Source of the DNA: Hymenobacter cellulosivorans
Lineage (GTDB): Bacteria; Bacteroidota; Bacteroidia; Cytophagales; Hymenobacteraceae
Direction of reading: 5' to 3'
Assembly: GCF_022919135.1 (NCBI RefSeq)
Contig: NZ_CP095049.1
Location: 4,406,501-4,470,500 of the forward strand
Length of the DNA stretch: 64,000 nucleotides
In this document: positions 43,182-51,951 of the stretch, one piece after another
How positions within the stretch are numbered: position 1 is the stretch's first letter
How the letters are laid out: each line of letters begins with the position of its first letter
Notes under the pieces: model-generated
Seen by the model: only the letters and a program-made list of their open reading frames with translations
What the model was told of the DNA's origin: nothing
Database searches by the model: none
Program-made: the position numbers and the translations under genes

Positions 43182-43290
43182 TAGAAGTGAGAAATCAGAA
43201 CTCAGAACTTAGACCTGTTCCGACAGGCGGTCTGGACTTTTTTCTGCGCTGGCCCTTCTTGATTCTAACCTCTCAGTTCTAAGTTCTATA
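43182..43290. repeat. inverted pair of degenerate heptamer repeats (pair 6)
   Basis: The left copy (43182-43214) is built of AGAAxTC-type heptamers. The right copy (43261-43290) is an inverted relative, sharing about 15 of 18 bases in the best stretch, and stops 2 bp before the merR ATG. Confidence 0.55.
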
Positions 43291-43292
43291 GT

Positions 43293-43655
43293 ATGCCCTA
43301 CAAAGAGCGCGACATCGAGAAGCAGTATTTCACCATCGGCGAGGTGGCGGCCCAGTTCAACGTGGCCCCTTCGCTGATTCGCTTCTGGGAAACCGAGTTT
43401 GAGGAGCTGCGCCCGCGCAAAAGCAAGAAGGGCAACCGCCTCTACACGCCCCAGGACGTGGATATTTTCCGCACGATTTACCACTTGGTCAAGGAGCGCG
43501 GCTACACTATTCCCGGCGCCCGCGACATGCTCAAGCAGAAAGGCCCCCAGCTCAAGGAGAAAATCGACGTGATTCAGAGCCTGGAAAAAGTACGCGGCTT
43601 TCTGGTGACCATGAAAAAGGAGTTGGATGCCATTGGCAAGGCCCAGCAGGGGTAA
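43293..43655 (+). CDS. MerR-family transcriptional regulator
   Basis: This 120-aa regulator has a winged HTH in the first 75 residues (KQYFTIGEVAAQFNVAPSLI, RFWETEFEELRPRKSKKGNR, LYTPQDVDIFRTIYHLVKER). A helical C-terminal dimerisation part (LKQKGPQLKEKIDVIQSLEK) follows. No metal-binding Cys set is visible, so the signal is unknown. Its start directly abuts a heptamer repeat, and it diverges from alaS. Confidence 0.92.
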   Translation: MPYKERDIEKQYFTIGEVAAQFNVAPSLIRFWETEFEELRPRKSKKGNRLYTPQDVDIFRTIYHLVKERGYTIPGARDMLKQKGPQLKEKIDVIQSLEKVRGFLVTMKKELDAIGKAQQG

Positions 43656-43721
43656 TTATGGTTCTACCAGCACAATTCTCTATCTCCTATCTCGCTGTTA
43701 CGACTCCTATTATTTCTGCTT

Positions 43722-44471
43722 ATGCGCTCTTTTTATGCACTGTTCGCTATCATTAGTTTAACTACCGGATTTTGTATTTCTAAACCAAGCAGAATAACTA
43801 AACCCGGAAAAAAGACGATACTGCTCCCGCCGTACCAGGTAACAGCAGAGCCCGCTGTGTTTGAAACCAGCTTTTTTCCGAACGCTCAGGTCCGCAGAGA
43901 CAGCCTCACGATTAATCTGACGCCCGACTTTCTGGGTAACCTGCCCGTGCCCTCCGGCCGCATCATTGCCACTGACCCGGTTTCAATGCGCACTACGGCT
44001 TTCACAACCAAATTTCCCCGCGGCCGCTTTCCAGTGGAACTGGCAGTAGCGCATTTCAATGAGGACGAGCGTGTTGCCTTTGCCCGCATTGTATTTTCAG
44101 CACAGCCGGTAGCAAGATGGGAAATGGCCCTTCTCCGGGGTCAAAAACCCCTAGCTATCCACGACTCTGCTTATTATGGCTATCCGGTGGATGGTGGTAC
44201 GGGCCTCTTTATTGATGCTAGGCACATGATGGGGCTCAAAAACTATTTAAATAATCAGGGCGCTTACGAGGAGTTATTTATCAAAGGCTTTGAGTTGTCA
44301 CCCTCTGGGCAATCGTATCGAACCGGCTTTTTAATTGCGGCGCACAGTGATACGCTAGCCACTTTCTCTACAGGCTGGGGAGATGGATTCTACGCTACGT
44401 ATGTCGGCTTCGACGCCCAGAATCACCCCTGCCGTTTACTAACTGACTTTCAAGTCATTTCTTGGCAGTAA
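43722..44471 (+). CDS. DUF4241 exported protein
   Basis: This 249-aa protein has a signal segment (MRSFYALFAIISLTTGFCIS, possible lipoprotein Cys at about 18). The DUF4241 core has LPVPSGRIIATDPVSMRTTA, FPRGRFPVELAVAHFNEDER, YPVDGGTGLFIDARHMMGLK and TFSTGWGDGFYATYVGFDAQ. Function of the family is unknown. Base composition is visibly lower in GC than the flanking merR and dprA genes, and codon choice is looser, so late acquisition is possible. Confidence 0.85.
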   Translation: MRSFYALFAIISLTTGFCISKPSRITKPGKKTILLPPYQVTAEPAVFETSFFPNAQVRRDSLTINLTPDFLGNLPVPSGRIIATDPVSMRTTAFTTKFPRGRFPVELAVAHFNEDERVAFARIVFSAQPVARWEMALLRGQKPLAIHDSAYYGYPVDGGTGLFIDARHMMGLKNYLNNQGAYEELFIKGFELSPSGQSYRTGFLIAAHSDTLATFSTGWGDGFYATYVGFDAQNHPCRLLTDFQVISWQ

Positions 44472-44547
44472 GCCTCAACCTTAGCTAGATTCAACGGCTA
44501 AAGCAGACTCCCAATTATTTATTTCCTAGCACTTATCCATTTTTCTT

Positions 44548-45678
44548 ATGCCTATTTCTACCGACGAATTACTCTTCCACGAAGTCGCCCTGACGTTATT
44601 CCCCGGCATCGGGCCGCAGCTGACGCGGCAGCTGATGAGCTACGGGGGCTCGGCTAAAAACGTGCTGATGCTGCCCCCGGGCAAGCTGCGCAAGATTCCC
44701 GGCGTGGGCCCCACTACCGTGGCCACGCTAACGGGCGCAGAACGAACCGCCGCTCTGAAAAAAGCCGAGGACGCGCTGCGCAAGGCCGAAAAGGACGGCG
44801 TGCAGCTCTTATTCTACACCAGCCGGCAGTACCCGAGCCGGCTCAAAACTATTCCCGACGCGCCCGTGCTGCTCTATTATCAGGGCACGGCCGATTTGAA
44901 CCAGCCCAAAACCATCGGCATCGTGGGCACGCGCAAGGCCACCGACTACGGCCGGGAGCAAACCGAGAAACTGGTGCAGGGCCTGGTGCCCCACCGCCCC
45001 CTGGTGATTAGCGGCCTGGCCTACGGCATCGATATCGCCGCCCACCGCGCCGCCTTGCAGGAAGGCCTGGAAACCGTGGGCGTGATGGCGACGGGCCTGG
45101 ATGTGCTCTACCCGGCGGCCCATCGCAAAACGGCCGAGAAGATGCTGACCCAGGGCGGTTTGCTTACCGAGTTTGCCTTTGGCACCCAGCCAGACCGCTA
45201 CAACTTCCCGGCCCGCAACCGCATCATTGCCGGCTTGTCTGACGGCACCGTGGTAGTGGAAGCGGCCAGGAAGGGCGGGGCGCTGATAACGGCCGAAATT
45301 GCCCTGAGCTACAACAAGGACGTGCTGGCCGTGCCCGGCAACCTGGGCAGTGAGGCCTCCGAGGGCTGCAACGACCTGATCAAAGCCAACAAAGCCGCCC
45401 TCTATGGCGAGCCGGCCGATTTGGAGCAGCTCCTGAACTGGGACGCGGCCCTGCACCAGACTGGCAAGTTTAAGCCCACGCCCACCTACGACCCGGCCGA
45501 CTTCACCGCCGAGGAATATCAGCTGCTGGAAGTGTTGCTCGTCAGCAAGGAGGAGCAGATGGATAACCTGAGCTGGAAAGCCCAGTTGCCGGTAAATCAA
45601 GTGGCCACGCTGCTGCTGGGCCTGGAGTTCCGGGGCGTGGTGAAGGCCTTACCGGGCAAGAAATTCGTGCTGGTATAA
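44548..45678 (+). CDS. dprA: DNA-processing protein DprA (Smf)
   Basis: This 376-aa protein loads RecA on incoming single-stranded DNA during natural transformation. The N-terminal HhH part (LFPGIGPQLTRQLMSYGGSA, KIPGVGPTTVATLTGAERTA) is followed by the Rossmann-like core. The core has GIVGTRKATDYGREQTEKLV, LVISGLAYGIDIAAHRAALQ, GVMATGLDVLYPAAHRK, NFPARNRIIAGLSDGTVVVE and ALITAEIALSYNKDVLAVPG. A C-terminal winged-helix tail completes it. Other competence genes are not in the window. Confidence 0.95.
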   Translation: MPISTDELLFHEVALTLFPGIGPQLTRQLMSYGGSAKNVLMLPPGKLRKIPGVGPTTVATLTGAERTAALKKAEDALRKAEKDGVQLLFYTSRQYPSRLKTIPDAPVLLYYQGTADLNQPKTIGIVGTRKATDYGREQTEKLVQGLVPHRPLVISGLAYGIDIAAHRAALQEGLETVGVMATGLDVLYPAAHRKTAEKMLTQGGLLTEFAFGTQPDRYNFPARNRIIAGLSDGTVVVEAARKGGALITAEIALSYNKDVLAVPGNLGSEASEGCNDLIKANKAALYGEPADLEQLLNWDAALHQTGKFKPTPTYDPADFTAEEYQLLEVLLVSKEEQMDNLSWKAQLPVNQVATLLLGLEFRGVVKALPGKKFVLV

Positions 45679-45706
45679 CCCTTTCTTTCCACCCTACCCT
45701 CCCTCT

Positions 45707-48226
45707 ATGAACAAACTCTCGTTACTCATCACTGGCTTTGTCCTTTCTAGTAGCATCTGCCAGCAGGCCGGGGCCCAGCAGCTCGACGCGGGCTTTTCGG
45801 CCGGCTCTATCTATGCGCCCAGCCACGTCTACTCGGCCGTGGAGCAGGCAAATGGTAAGCGCCTCGTAACCGGCAGCTTCACCCGCGCCAATGGCAGCGC
45901 CGTGCCCCACCTTGTCCGCTTCAATGCTGATGGCTCGGTCGATGCGGCCTTCCAGCAACACCTGGGCGCCTCCACCGGCGCCTACCGCCTCATTCCGCTC
46001 AGCAACGGGCAGCTCTACCTCACCTCGGTGCTATCCGGTGCGCCCGTCGTAGCAGGTGGCATCAGCCGCATGGAGCCTCTGCGCCTGAACGCCGACGGTA
46101 CCGCCGATGCCTCCTTCCATGTGGGCTCCGGAGCCGAAATGCCCAATGACTACGGTTTCGTGAATGATGCCGTGCTGCTGCCCGATGGCAAAACGATGGT
46201 GGTGGGCTACTTCGATACATTTAACGGGGTGCCGGCGCCCGGCATCGTGCGGCTGACGGCTACCGGCTCGGTAGACAACACCTTTCAGGCCGGGCTCGGG
46301 GTAAACCACAAGGAAATTGCCCGTGTTGTGGCTCTGCCCGGCGGCAAGCTCCTTATTGGCGGCGACTTCACCTCCTATAATGGAAATCCCTGCCATGGCA
46401 TAGCCCGCCTGAATGCCGATGGCAGCTTCGATGCGACCTTTACCCAGGCATTGAACCCCACCAGTGCTACCCGCCACATTGTGGTGCAGCCCGACGGGAA
46501 GCTGCTGCTGGCCGGCGACGAATTTATTGGTTCCGGAGCATCCTCGCTGGTGCGACTGCTTGCCAATGGCACGCCCGATGCCAGCTTCGCCACGCCGCCT
46601 GACCTGCCGCTGGGCACCCTTTACTCTTACTCGGGCAATGCCATTGAGCTACAACCCGATGGCAAAATCCTGTTCATCAGCTTCAATGCCCAACCGAACA
46701 CGAGTATTTCCGGCGTGGGCCGCCTGAATGCCGACGGCTCCTATGATTCATCGTTCCGCATCGGAACCGGCCCGAATAATAAGCCCGACTTTCTGACCCT
46801 GCTCAGCAGCGGCCAGGTGCTGGTAGGTGGCGACATTACTGCTTTCAGCGGCACCCTGAACCGGGGCCTGGTGCAGCTCACCAGCACCGGAGCCCTGGCC
46901 CCCACCTTTGCGCCGGTACTGCAGCACACGGGCACTGTGCAGGCCATGCTTCGCCAGGCCGATGGCAAGCTGGTGGTGGGCGGTAACTTTTCGGAAATAA
47001 ATGGGCAACCGGCCCAGCGCCTGGCCCGCCTCACGGCCAGCGGCAGCCTGGATGCCACCTTTAGCAGTGCTACTACCGGCCTTAATGGCACCGTGGTAGC
47101 CCTGGCCCAGCAGCCTGATGGGCGCTTGCTGGCCGCTACGGAAGAAGAAGTGCGCCGCTATCAGCCTACTGGTCAGAGCGACGCCAGCCTGAATGCTCCG
47201 GATTTTGGATTCAGCCGCCTTCGGCGCCTGGTTCTGCAGCCCGACGGCCGCATTCTGCTCGCCGGGGGTGGTATAGTGGCCAATGGCACTTCCCTGGCTG
47301 CCGACCTTATCCGGCTAACCGCAGACGGCGCCCTGGACAATTCCTTTACTCCGCCAACCACCGGGGCCGGGCGGTTTTCTTCGGTGCAGAGCCTGGCCCT
47401 GCAGCCCGACGGGAAGCTGCTCGTAGCCGGGTCTTACTATCCCACCAGCACATATTCCATCCGAACGGTAGCCCGCCTGACTGCTTCCGGGGCCGTGGAT
47501 CCGAGCTTCACTGGTGAAGAGTTTGAAAGCCCGGCCAATGAGGATACCCGTTTCAACAGTCTGGTGGTGCAGCCCGACGGGAAAGTAGTGGTTGGGGGCG
47601 CATTTAGTACCTATGGCACCATGGCCCGCGCCAATGTAGCCCGACTGAACACCGATGGGACGCTCGATTCAGGCTTTACCCCACCCGTAACCAGCGGCGA
47701 AGTGCATTCTGTGCTGGTTCAGCCCAATAACCGGGTGCTGCTAGGCGGCCTGTTTGCCGGGGCCGGGTTGCCTGCCAATCTGGCCCGACTGCTGCCCGAC
47801 GGCCGGGCAGACGCATCCTTCGGCACAACGGCGACACCCGACAGCACCGTCCACACTGTACTCGTACAGCCCGACGGAGGCTTGGTGGTCGGCGGCACTT
47901 TTACGGCTATTGGCACGCAAAGCCGCTTGTCTCTGGCCCGCATTACGGCTCCCAACGTGCTGCACGTGGCCTCCCAGGCCGTAGCCGACCGCACCCAGGC
48001 CTGGCCCGTACCGGCCCATTCTACCTTGCACGTTGCCACCGACCCAAGTGCCCAGGCTACATTTCTGGATTTGCTTGACGTGCTGGGCCGCCCGGTGCTG
48101 CATCAGGCGCTACGCTCCGGGGCTGCTACCACCAGCTTGGCCCTGCCAACGCTGCCGGCGGGCACCTACCTGCTACGCGTGACCTACAAAGAAGGCGCCG
48201 TGGTGCGCCGCATTCAGGTCCAGTAA
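45707..48226 (+). CDS. delta-60 repeat protein with T9SS sorting domain
   Basis: This 839-aa exported protein has a signal peptide (about residues 1-23). Delta-60-type beta-propeller repeats (about 13-14) follow, each with VQPDGKLLLAG or a variant, then a GxF/GDFT turn and ARLNADGSLDATF. The C-terminus (AQATFLDLLDVLGRPVLHQA, LPTLPAGTYLLRVTYKEGAV) is a type A T9SS sorting domain, which directs export across the outer membrane. The likely role is surface binding; no enzyme motif is seen. It starts 28 bp after dprA. Confidence 0.92.
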   Translation: MNKLSLLITGFVLSSSICQQAGAQQLDAGFSAGSIYAPSHVYSAVEQANGKRLVTGSFTRANGSAVPHLVRFNADGSVDAAFQQHLGASTGAYRLIPLSNGQLYLTSVLSGAPVVAGGISRMEPLRLNADGTADASFHVGSGAEMPNDYGFVNDAVLLPDGKTMVVGYFDTFNGVPAPGIVRLTATGSVDNTFQAGLGVNHKEIARVVALPGGKLLIGGDFTSYNGNPCHGIARLNADGSFDATFTQALNPTSATRHIVVQPDGKLLLAGDEFIGSGASSLVRLLANGTPDASFATPPDLPLGTLYSYSGNAIELQPDGKILFISFNAQPNTSISGVGRLNADGSYDSSFRIGTGPNNKPDFLTLLSSGQVLVGGDITAFSGTLNRGLVQLTSTGALAPTFAPVLQHTGTVQAMLRQADGKLVVGGNFSEINGQPAQRLARLTASGSLDATFSSATTGLNGTVVALAQQPDGRLLAATEEEVRRYQPTGQSDASLNAPDFGFSRLRRLVLQPDGRILLAGGGIVANGTSLAADLIRLTADGALDNSFTPPTTGAGRFSSVQSLALQPDGKLLVAGSYYPTSTYSIRTVARLTASGAVDPSFTGEEFESPANEDTRFNSLVVQPDGKVVVGGAFSTYGTMARANVARLNTDGTLDSGFTPPVTSGEVHSVLVQPNNRVLLGGLFAGAGLPANLARLLPDGRADASFGTTATPDSTVHTVLVQPDGGLVVGGTFTAIGTQSRLSLARITAPNVLHVASQAVADRTQAWPVPAHSTLHVATDPSAQATFLDLLDVLGRPVLHQALRSGAATTSLALPTLPAGTYLLRVTYKEGAVVRRIQVQ

Positions 48227-48233
48227 TCTGCCG

Positions 48234-48295
48234 CGGCATTCAGTTACAAAAAAAGACGAATCAAATGGTTCGTCTTTTTTTGTAACTGAATGCCG
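48234..48295 (+). terminator. strong terminator after the delta-60 repeat gene
   Basis: A perfect 27-bp inverted repeat (48234-48260 and 48269-48295, 8-nt loop) contains T-rich arms, 7 bp after the stop. Confidence 0.88.
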
Positions 48296-48320
48296 CAGGT
48301 TCGGGCCTACCTTGCGGCGT

Positions 48321-49130
48321 ATGCTGCTCTACAACGACAACCTCCAGCCCACGGCCCCATTAGCTTGGCCAAACCGCGGGCTAGCCTTCAGTGACGGGTT
48401 TTTCGAAACGATGGTTTTTGCCGGCGGCCGGCTGCGCTACGCCGCCCTGCACGCGGCCCGTATGCAACAGGCCGCCGCTGCGCTATACCTGGAACTGCCC
48501 CCACCCCTGGCCTCGGCAACAGCGCTGGAAAACACGCTGCACCGGCTGCTACAGGCACAAAACCTCCCAACAGAAGCCCGCCTACGGGTGCAGCTTTGGC
48601 GCGCTGGCGGGGGCCGGTATACGCCGCCGACAGACTCAGTGGAGTGGCTGGCCACAGCCGAAGCCTTGACGCTAGATAACTCCCTGATTCAGCAGGCCGA
48701 TTTCGCGGAGGAAACTCAGACTATCTATTCCCCGCTAAGCTTTTGCAAAGGTCCGCAGGCCTGGCTCTACGTGCGCGCCGCCCACGAGCGGCAGCAACGC
48801 GGCCTCGACGAAATTATCCTGACGGATGCTGCCGGGCACGTGGCCGAAGCCGGGGCCGCAGCCGTCTTCTGGCTCCGAAACGAGACTCTATACACGCCGG
48901 CCCTAACCACGGGCTGCGTGGCGGGTGTACGCCGCCAGCACCTGCTGGCCGTAGCGCGGCAGCACCACATACCCTACGTGGAAGGCTTGTTTACCAGGGC
49001 AGAGCTACACGCAGCGGAGGCGGTATTTGTGGCCAATGTGGCCGCTATCCGGCCGGTGCTCAGGCTGGGCACCACGAGCTTTAAGCTTGGGCACCCGCTA
49101 CTGGAACAGCTCCTGCACGGGGAGCAGTAG
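48321..49130 (+). CDS. class IV aminotransferase (4-amino-4-deoxychorismate lyase-like)
   Basis: This 269-aa PLP fold-type IV enzyme begins MLLYNDNLQPTAPLAWPNRG (start ATG 48321), with LAFSDGFFETMVFAGGRLRY. The candidate PLP lysine is in SFCKGPQAWLYVRAAHERQQ. RGLDEIILTDAAGHVAEAGA follows, then TLYTPALTTGCVAGVRRQHL. Members include aminodeoxychorismate lyase and branched-chain or D-amino-acid aminotransferases; the short size favours the first. A position usually Asn near VFWL is Ala. Confidence 0.87.
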   Translation: MLLYNDNLQPTAPLAWPNRGLAFSDGFFETMVFAGGRLRYAALHAARMQQAAAALYLELPPPLASATALENTLHRLLQAQNLPTEARLRVQLWRAGGGRYTPPTDSVEWLATAEALTLDNSLIQQADFAEETQTIYSPLSFCKGPQAWLYVRAAHERQQRGLDEIILTDAAGHVAEAGAAAVFWLRNETLYTPALTTGCVAGVRRQHLLAVARQHHIPYVEGLFTRAELHAAEAVFVANVAAIRPVLRLGTTSFKLGHPLLEQLLHGEQ

Positions 49131-49141
49131 GCTAAGCCGCT

Positions 49142-49348
49142 CTAGCGGTTTGATGAGGGGCTACTGCAACGCAGCCGCAGCCAGCTTTCCTCGAATTCAA
49201 CCAGGTCGGCTTCCGTGACGTTGTTCACGCGCAGGATTTCGGTACGATCCTGCTCATCACAGCCCTCTAGGGCGTAAAGAGCAATCCAAGCGCGGTGCTT
49301 ACGGGAAAGCGCAGGTGATTCGAGAGGAGACACTGGAGAACTAGGCAC
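49142..49348 (-). CDS. small hypothetical protein
   Basis: This 68-aa protein has a Ser/Pro-rich N-terminus and a helical, acidic body (KHRAWIALYALEGCDEQDRT then ADLVEFEESWLRLR). No known domain. It is convergent with the aminotransferase and followed upstream by an AT-rich gap. Modest confidence that it is translated. Confidence 0.55.
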   Translation of the reverse strand: MPSSPVSPLESPALSRKHRAWIALYALEGCDEQDRTEILRVNNVTEADLVEFEESWLRLRCSSPSSNR

Positions 49349-49663
49349 TACAAAGGGAGAGTTTGAACCGCGGATACTTACGCAAGCTACGCTGTTTTGG
49401 ATTTTATATATACAATTGAACTCTTTCTAAACGAAAGCCCAGCCGTAAAATTCCCTAAGTATTAGAAATTTCCAAAAAGCATTTACTATGCCGTCCTAAC
49501 GTATAGAGGCCGTGAAGGTTACAATACCGGCATAAAAGACTGTATATGTAGCTATATGCTCTAAAAATCTACAACTGAAGGTATAACCTAGCTTGCCTGC
49601 CCACGATTAAATACAAATTGTTTTAAAAATTATATCTTCTCTGACTACTACCTTTGCACTAGC
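49349..49663. other. 315-bp AT-rich intergenic region
   Basis: It is clearly richer in A+T than anything near it. It carries a TACCTTTG box at 49649-49656 on the plus strand that faces no plus-strand gene. No ORF, terminator hairpin or RNA fold was recognised with confidence. Confidence 0.45.
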
Positions 49664-49969
49664 TCAGTACTGCAGCATTCGGCCAAGTATCCAGACCAGC
49701 AGCAGCAGCAGCGGCAGCATAATTACTACGGCCGCCACATACTGAGCCCCCTGAATGGTGTAGTGGTAGCCAGCACGGTGCAGCGCTGTCACACTGTGCT
49801 GCTGCCACACCTGGCTTGGTCTGGCAGAATGGCGCTGAAGCCAGCTCAAGCCCAGCCACCCGATGACCACCAGCGGACCATAAAAAAGCAGCTTGACCAG
49901 CCCACCCAGCAAGCTCCAAAAAGCCTGTCCCAGGGCATCACCCAGCATATCAGCCAGCCATTCCAGCAT
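49664..49969 (-). CDS. small two-helix membrane protein
   Basis: This 101-aa protein has two hydrophobic segments, about residues 20-42 (LLGGLVKLLFYGPLVVIGWL) and 78-96 (AAVVIMLPLLLLLVWIL), with a polar loop between. No family recognised. It starts 3 bp downstream of thyA on the same strand and is probably co-transcribed with it. Confidence 0.68.
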   Translation of the reverse strand: MLEWLADMLGDALGQAFWSLLGGLVKLLFYGPLVVIGWLGLSWLQRHSARPSQVWQQHSVTALHRAGYHYTIQGAQYVAAVVIMLPLLLLLVWILGRMLQY

Positions 49970-49972
49970 AGC

Positions 49973-50767
49973 TTACACTGCTACAGGCGCTTTGATGGCG
50001 GGGTGCGGGTCGTAGTTTTCCAACTCGAAGTCTTCGTATTGGAAGCCAAAGATGTCCTTTACGGCGGGGTTTAGGCGCATCTGGGGCAGGGGGCGCGGCT
50101 CCCGCGTGAGTTGCAGCCGGGCTTGCTCCAGGTGGTTGGAATACAGGTGGGTGTCGCCGCCGGTCCAGATGAATTCGCCGGGCTGCAGGCCGGTCACCTG
50201 GGCCATCATGAGCGTGAGCAGGGCGTAAGAGGCAATGTTGAAGGGCACGCCCAGGAAGACGTCGGCGGAGCGCTGGTAGAGCTGGCAGCTGAGCTTGCCG
50301 TCGGCCACGTAGAATTGGAACAGGGCGTGGCAGGGCATCAAATGCATCTGGTCGAGTTCGGCCACGTTCCAGGCTGATACCAGGATGCGGCGCGAATCGG
50401 GTGAGGTAGTGAGCTGGCGCACGACTTCCGAAATCTGGTCGATGTGGGAGCCGTCGGGCCGGGGCCAGTTGCGCCACTGCTTGCCGTACACGGGGCCCAG
50501 GTCGCCGTTTTCGTCGGCCCACTCATCCCAGATTTTTACCCCGTTGTCGGTCAAGTACTTAATATTGGTATCACCCTGCAAAAACCACAGCAACTCGTGG
50601 ATAATGCTTTTCAGGTGCACCTTTTTAGTCGTCACCAGCGGAAAGCCCTGTTGCAGGTCGAAGCGCATCTGGTGGCCGAAAATGCTGAGCGTACCGGTGC
50701 CGGTGCGGTCGGTTTTCTGGGTGCCGTGGTCGAGGATGTGCTGGACGAGGTCGAGGTACTGCTGCAT
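49973..50767 (-). CDS. thyA: thymidylate synthase
   Basis: This 264-aa enzyme makes dTMP from dUMP with methylene-tetrahydrofolate. Length equals the classical bacterial form. Motifs: [55 protein letters not shown], catalytic Cys in [32 protein letters not shown] and [21 protein letters not shown] box just upstream (about 50772-50779) may be its promoter. Dihydrofolate reductase is not adjacent. Confidence 0.96.
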   Translation of the reverse strand: MQQYLDLVQHILDHGTQKTDRTGTGTLSIFGHQMRFDLQQGFPLVTTKKVHLKSIIHELLWFLQGDTNIKYLTDNGVKIWDEWADENGDLGPVYGKQWRNWPRPDGSHIDQISEVVRQLTTSPDSRRILVSAWNVAELDQMHLMPCHALFQFYVADGKLSCQLYQRSADVFLGVPFNIASYALLTLMMAQVTGLQPGEFIWTGGDTHLYSNHLEQARLQLTREPRPLPQMRLNPAVKDIFGFQYEDFELENYDPHPAIKAPVAV

Positions 50768-50800
50768 GGCGCGAAAGTACGAACCTCGCCGGTATTCTCG

Positions 50801-51271
50801 TCAGGATTTGCGGGCCGCAGGCAGCAGCGCTACCTGGGTCGACACCGCTTGCCATCGGCCATTGAGCTTCACAAACACGTCGGTATAGCGCAGGCGCAGC
50901 GCAAAAGGCTGGCCCAGCCAGGTGCCGGTTTGCAGAAACCAGCCGGTCAGAATCACGGTATTCTTGCCGTACTGTCGCACCCGCACGTCCTGGCTTTGGA
51001 AGGGGTTGATAACCGAATTGGGGTTGCTTACGGCCCGCAGCATGGTTTTCTTATCGTTCACGCTGCCATCGGCGGCAATATGCAGGAAATCAGAAGCCAG
51101 CAGGCCGCTAATAAAGGCTGTATCACGGCTGACGATGGCCTCGTTCCAGCGGTGCTCCAGCTGCAACACCTGCTGGGCCACTTTGGGGTCGGGTGGCCGG
51201 GGCGCACCGCGCTGGGCAAAGGCGGCGGGCAGGATAAGCAGGCTAAAGAGAAAAACCAGGATGGAGCGCAT
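50801..51271 (-). CDS. exported NTF2-like (DUF4440) protein
   Basis: This 156-aa protein has a signal peptide (MRSILVFLFSLLILPAAFAQ) and an NTF2-like fold. Visible motifs are LEHRWNEAIVSRDTAFISGL, ASDFLHIAADGSVNDKKTML and the strand pair YTDVFVKLNGRWQAVSTQVA. DUF4440 proteins bind small ligands in a cone-shaped pocket; the ligand here is unknown. It lies 33 bp upstream of thyA on the same strand. Confidence 0.85.
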   Translation of the reverse strand: MRSILVFLFSLLILPAAFAQRGAPRPPDPKVAQQVLQLEHRWNEAIVSRDTAFISGLLASDFLHIAADGSVNDKKTMLRAVSNPNSVINPFQSQDVRVRQYGKNTVILTGWFLQTGTWLGQPFALRLRYTDVFVKLNGRWQAVSTQVALLPAARKS

Positions 51272-51407
51272 GAGAATCGGGTGGGCTAAAAATCAGCAGG
51301 ACAACGTCTTTGCCAGATGAAGGAGCAGAGTGGGTAATAACGAAAAAGCCGCCCTTGTGGGCAGCTTGCTCTTCTTATCGGTGCTACTACGGCAAGCTTA
51401 GGTCGCC

Positions 51408-51893
51408 TTAATTATTGCGGGTAAACTGCTCAATAATGGCCTGCAGCTGCGGAAACTCTTGAGTCAGAGCGTCGCGCTCGGCCAGCTCGAAGTCCCGAAA
51501 ATCGAAGCCCGGGGCCACGGTGCAGCTCACCAGCGCAAAGCCGGTTTCGCCTTTCACCCGGGCTCCAAACCAGGTCTGGGCCGGAATGACGGCCTGAGGT
51601 AACTGGCCCTGGGCAAGGTCGTTGCCCAACTCGATAGTAACCAGCTGGCCCTGCTCAACAAGCACGATTTCCAGGGCCTGCCCCTGGTGAAAAAACCAGA
51701 GCTCATCCGACTGAATCCGGTGCAAATGAGACTTGTCGGCACCTTCCAGCAAGTAATAAATAGCCGTGCTGACGTTGCGGGCCGCGCCTTGCTCGGTCGT
51801 GATACTGGTAGCGGCCCGGTAGGTTTCCTTGTAATAGCCTCCTTCCGGGTGCGGCAGCAACTGCAGCTTCTCGATGATGGGTTGAACGCTCAT
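51408..51893 (-). CDS. cupin-fold protein, DUF985
   Basis: This 161-aa protein has the DUF985 pattern: QLLPHPEGGYYKETYRAA near the start, TAIYYLLEGADKSHLHRIQS, DELWFFHQGQALEIVLVEQG, PQAVIPAQTWFGARV and FALVSCTVAPGFDFRDFELA. It is a double-stranded beta-helix, probably a sugar- or small-molecule-binding or isomerase protein. The start at 51893 (MSVQPII) is the family start; the longer frame runs into the neighbouring gene region. Confidence 0.88.
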   Translation of the reverse strand: MSVQPIIEKLQLLPHPEGGYYKETYRAATSITTEQGAARNVSTAIYYLLEGADKSHLHRIQSDELWFFHQGQALEIVLVEQGQLVTIELGNDLAQGQLPQAVIPAQTWFGARVKGETGFALVSCTVAPGFDFRDFELAERDALTQEFPQLQAIIEQFTRNN

Positions 51894-51951
51894 AGGGCAG
51901 GCAAGCTCGGGATTCTCAATGGGTAACTCATCGGTTGACGAGTCAATTGCT

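Noticed and set aside
49763..50074. Plus-strand frame downstream of the TACCTTTG box at 49649
   Set aside because: Lies antisense to the two-helix membrane protein and the thyA end; composition has no signal, helix or domain pattern.
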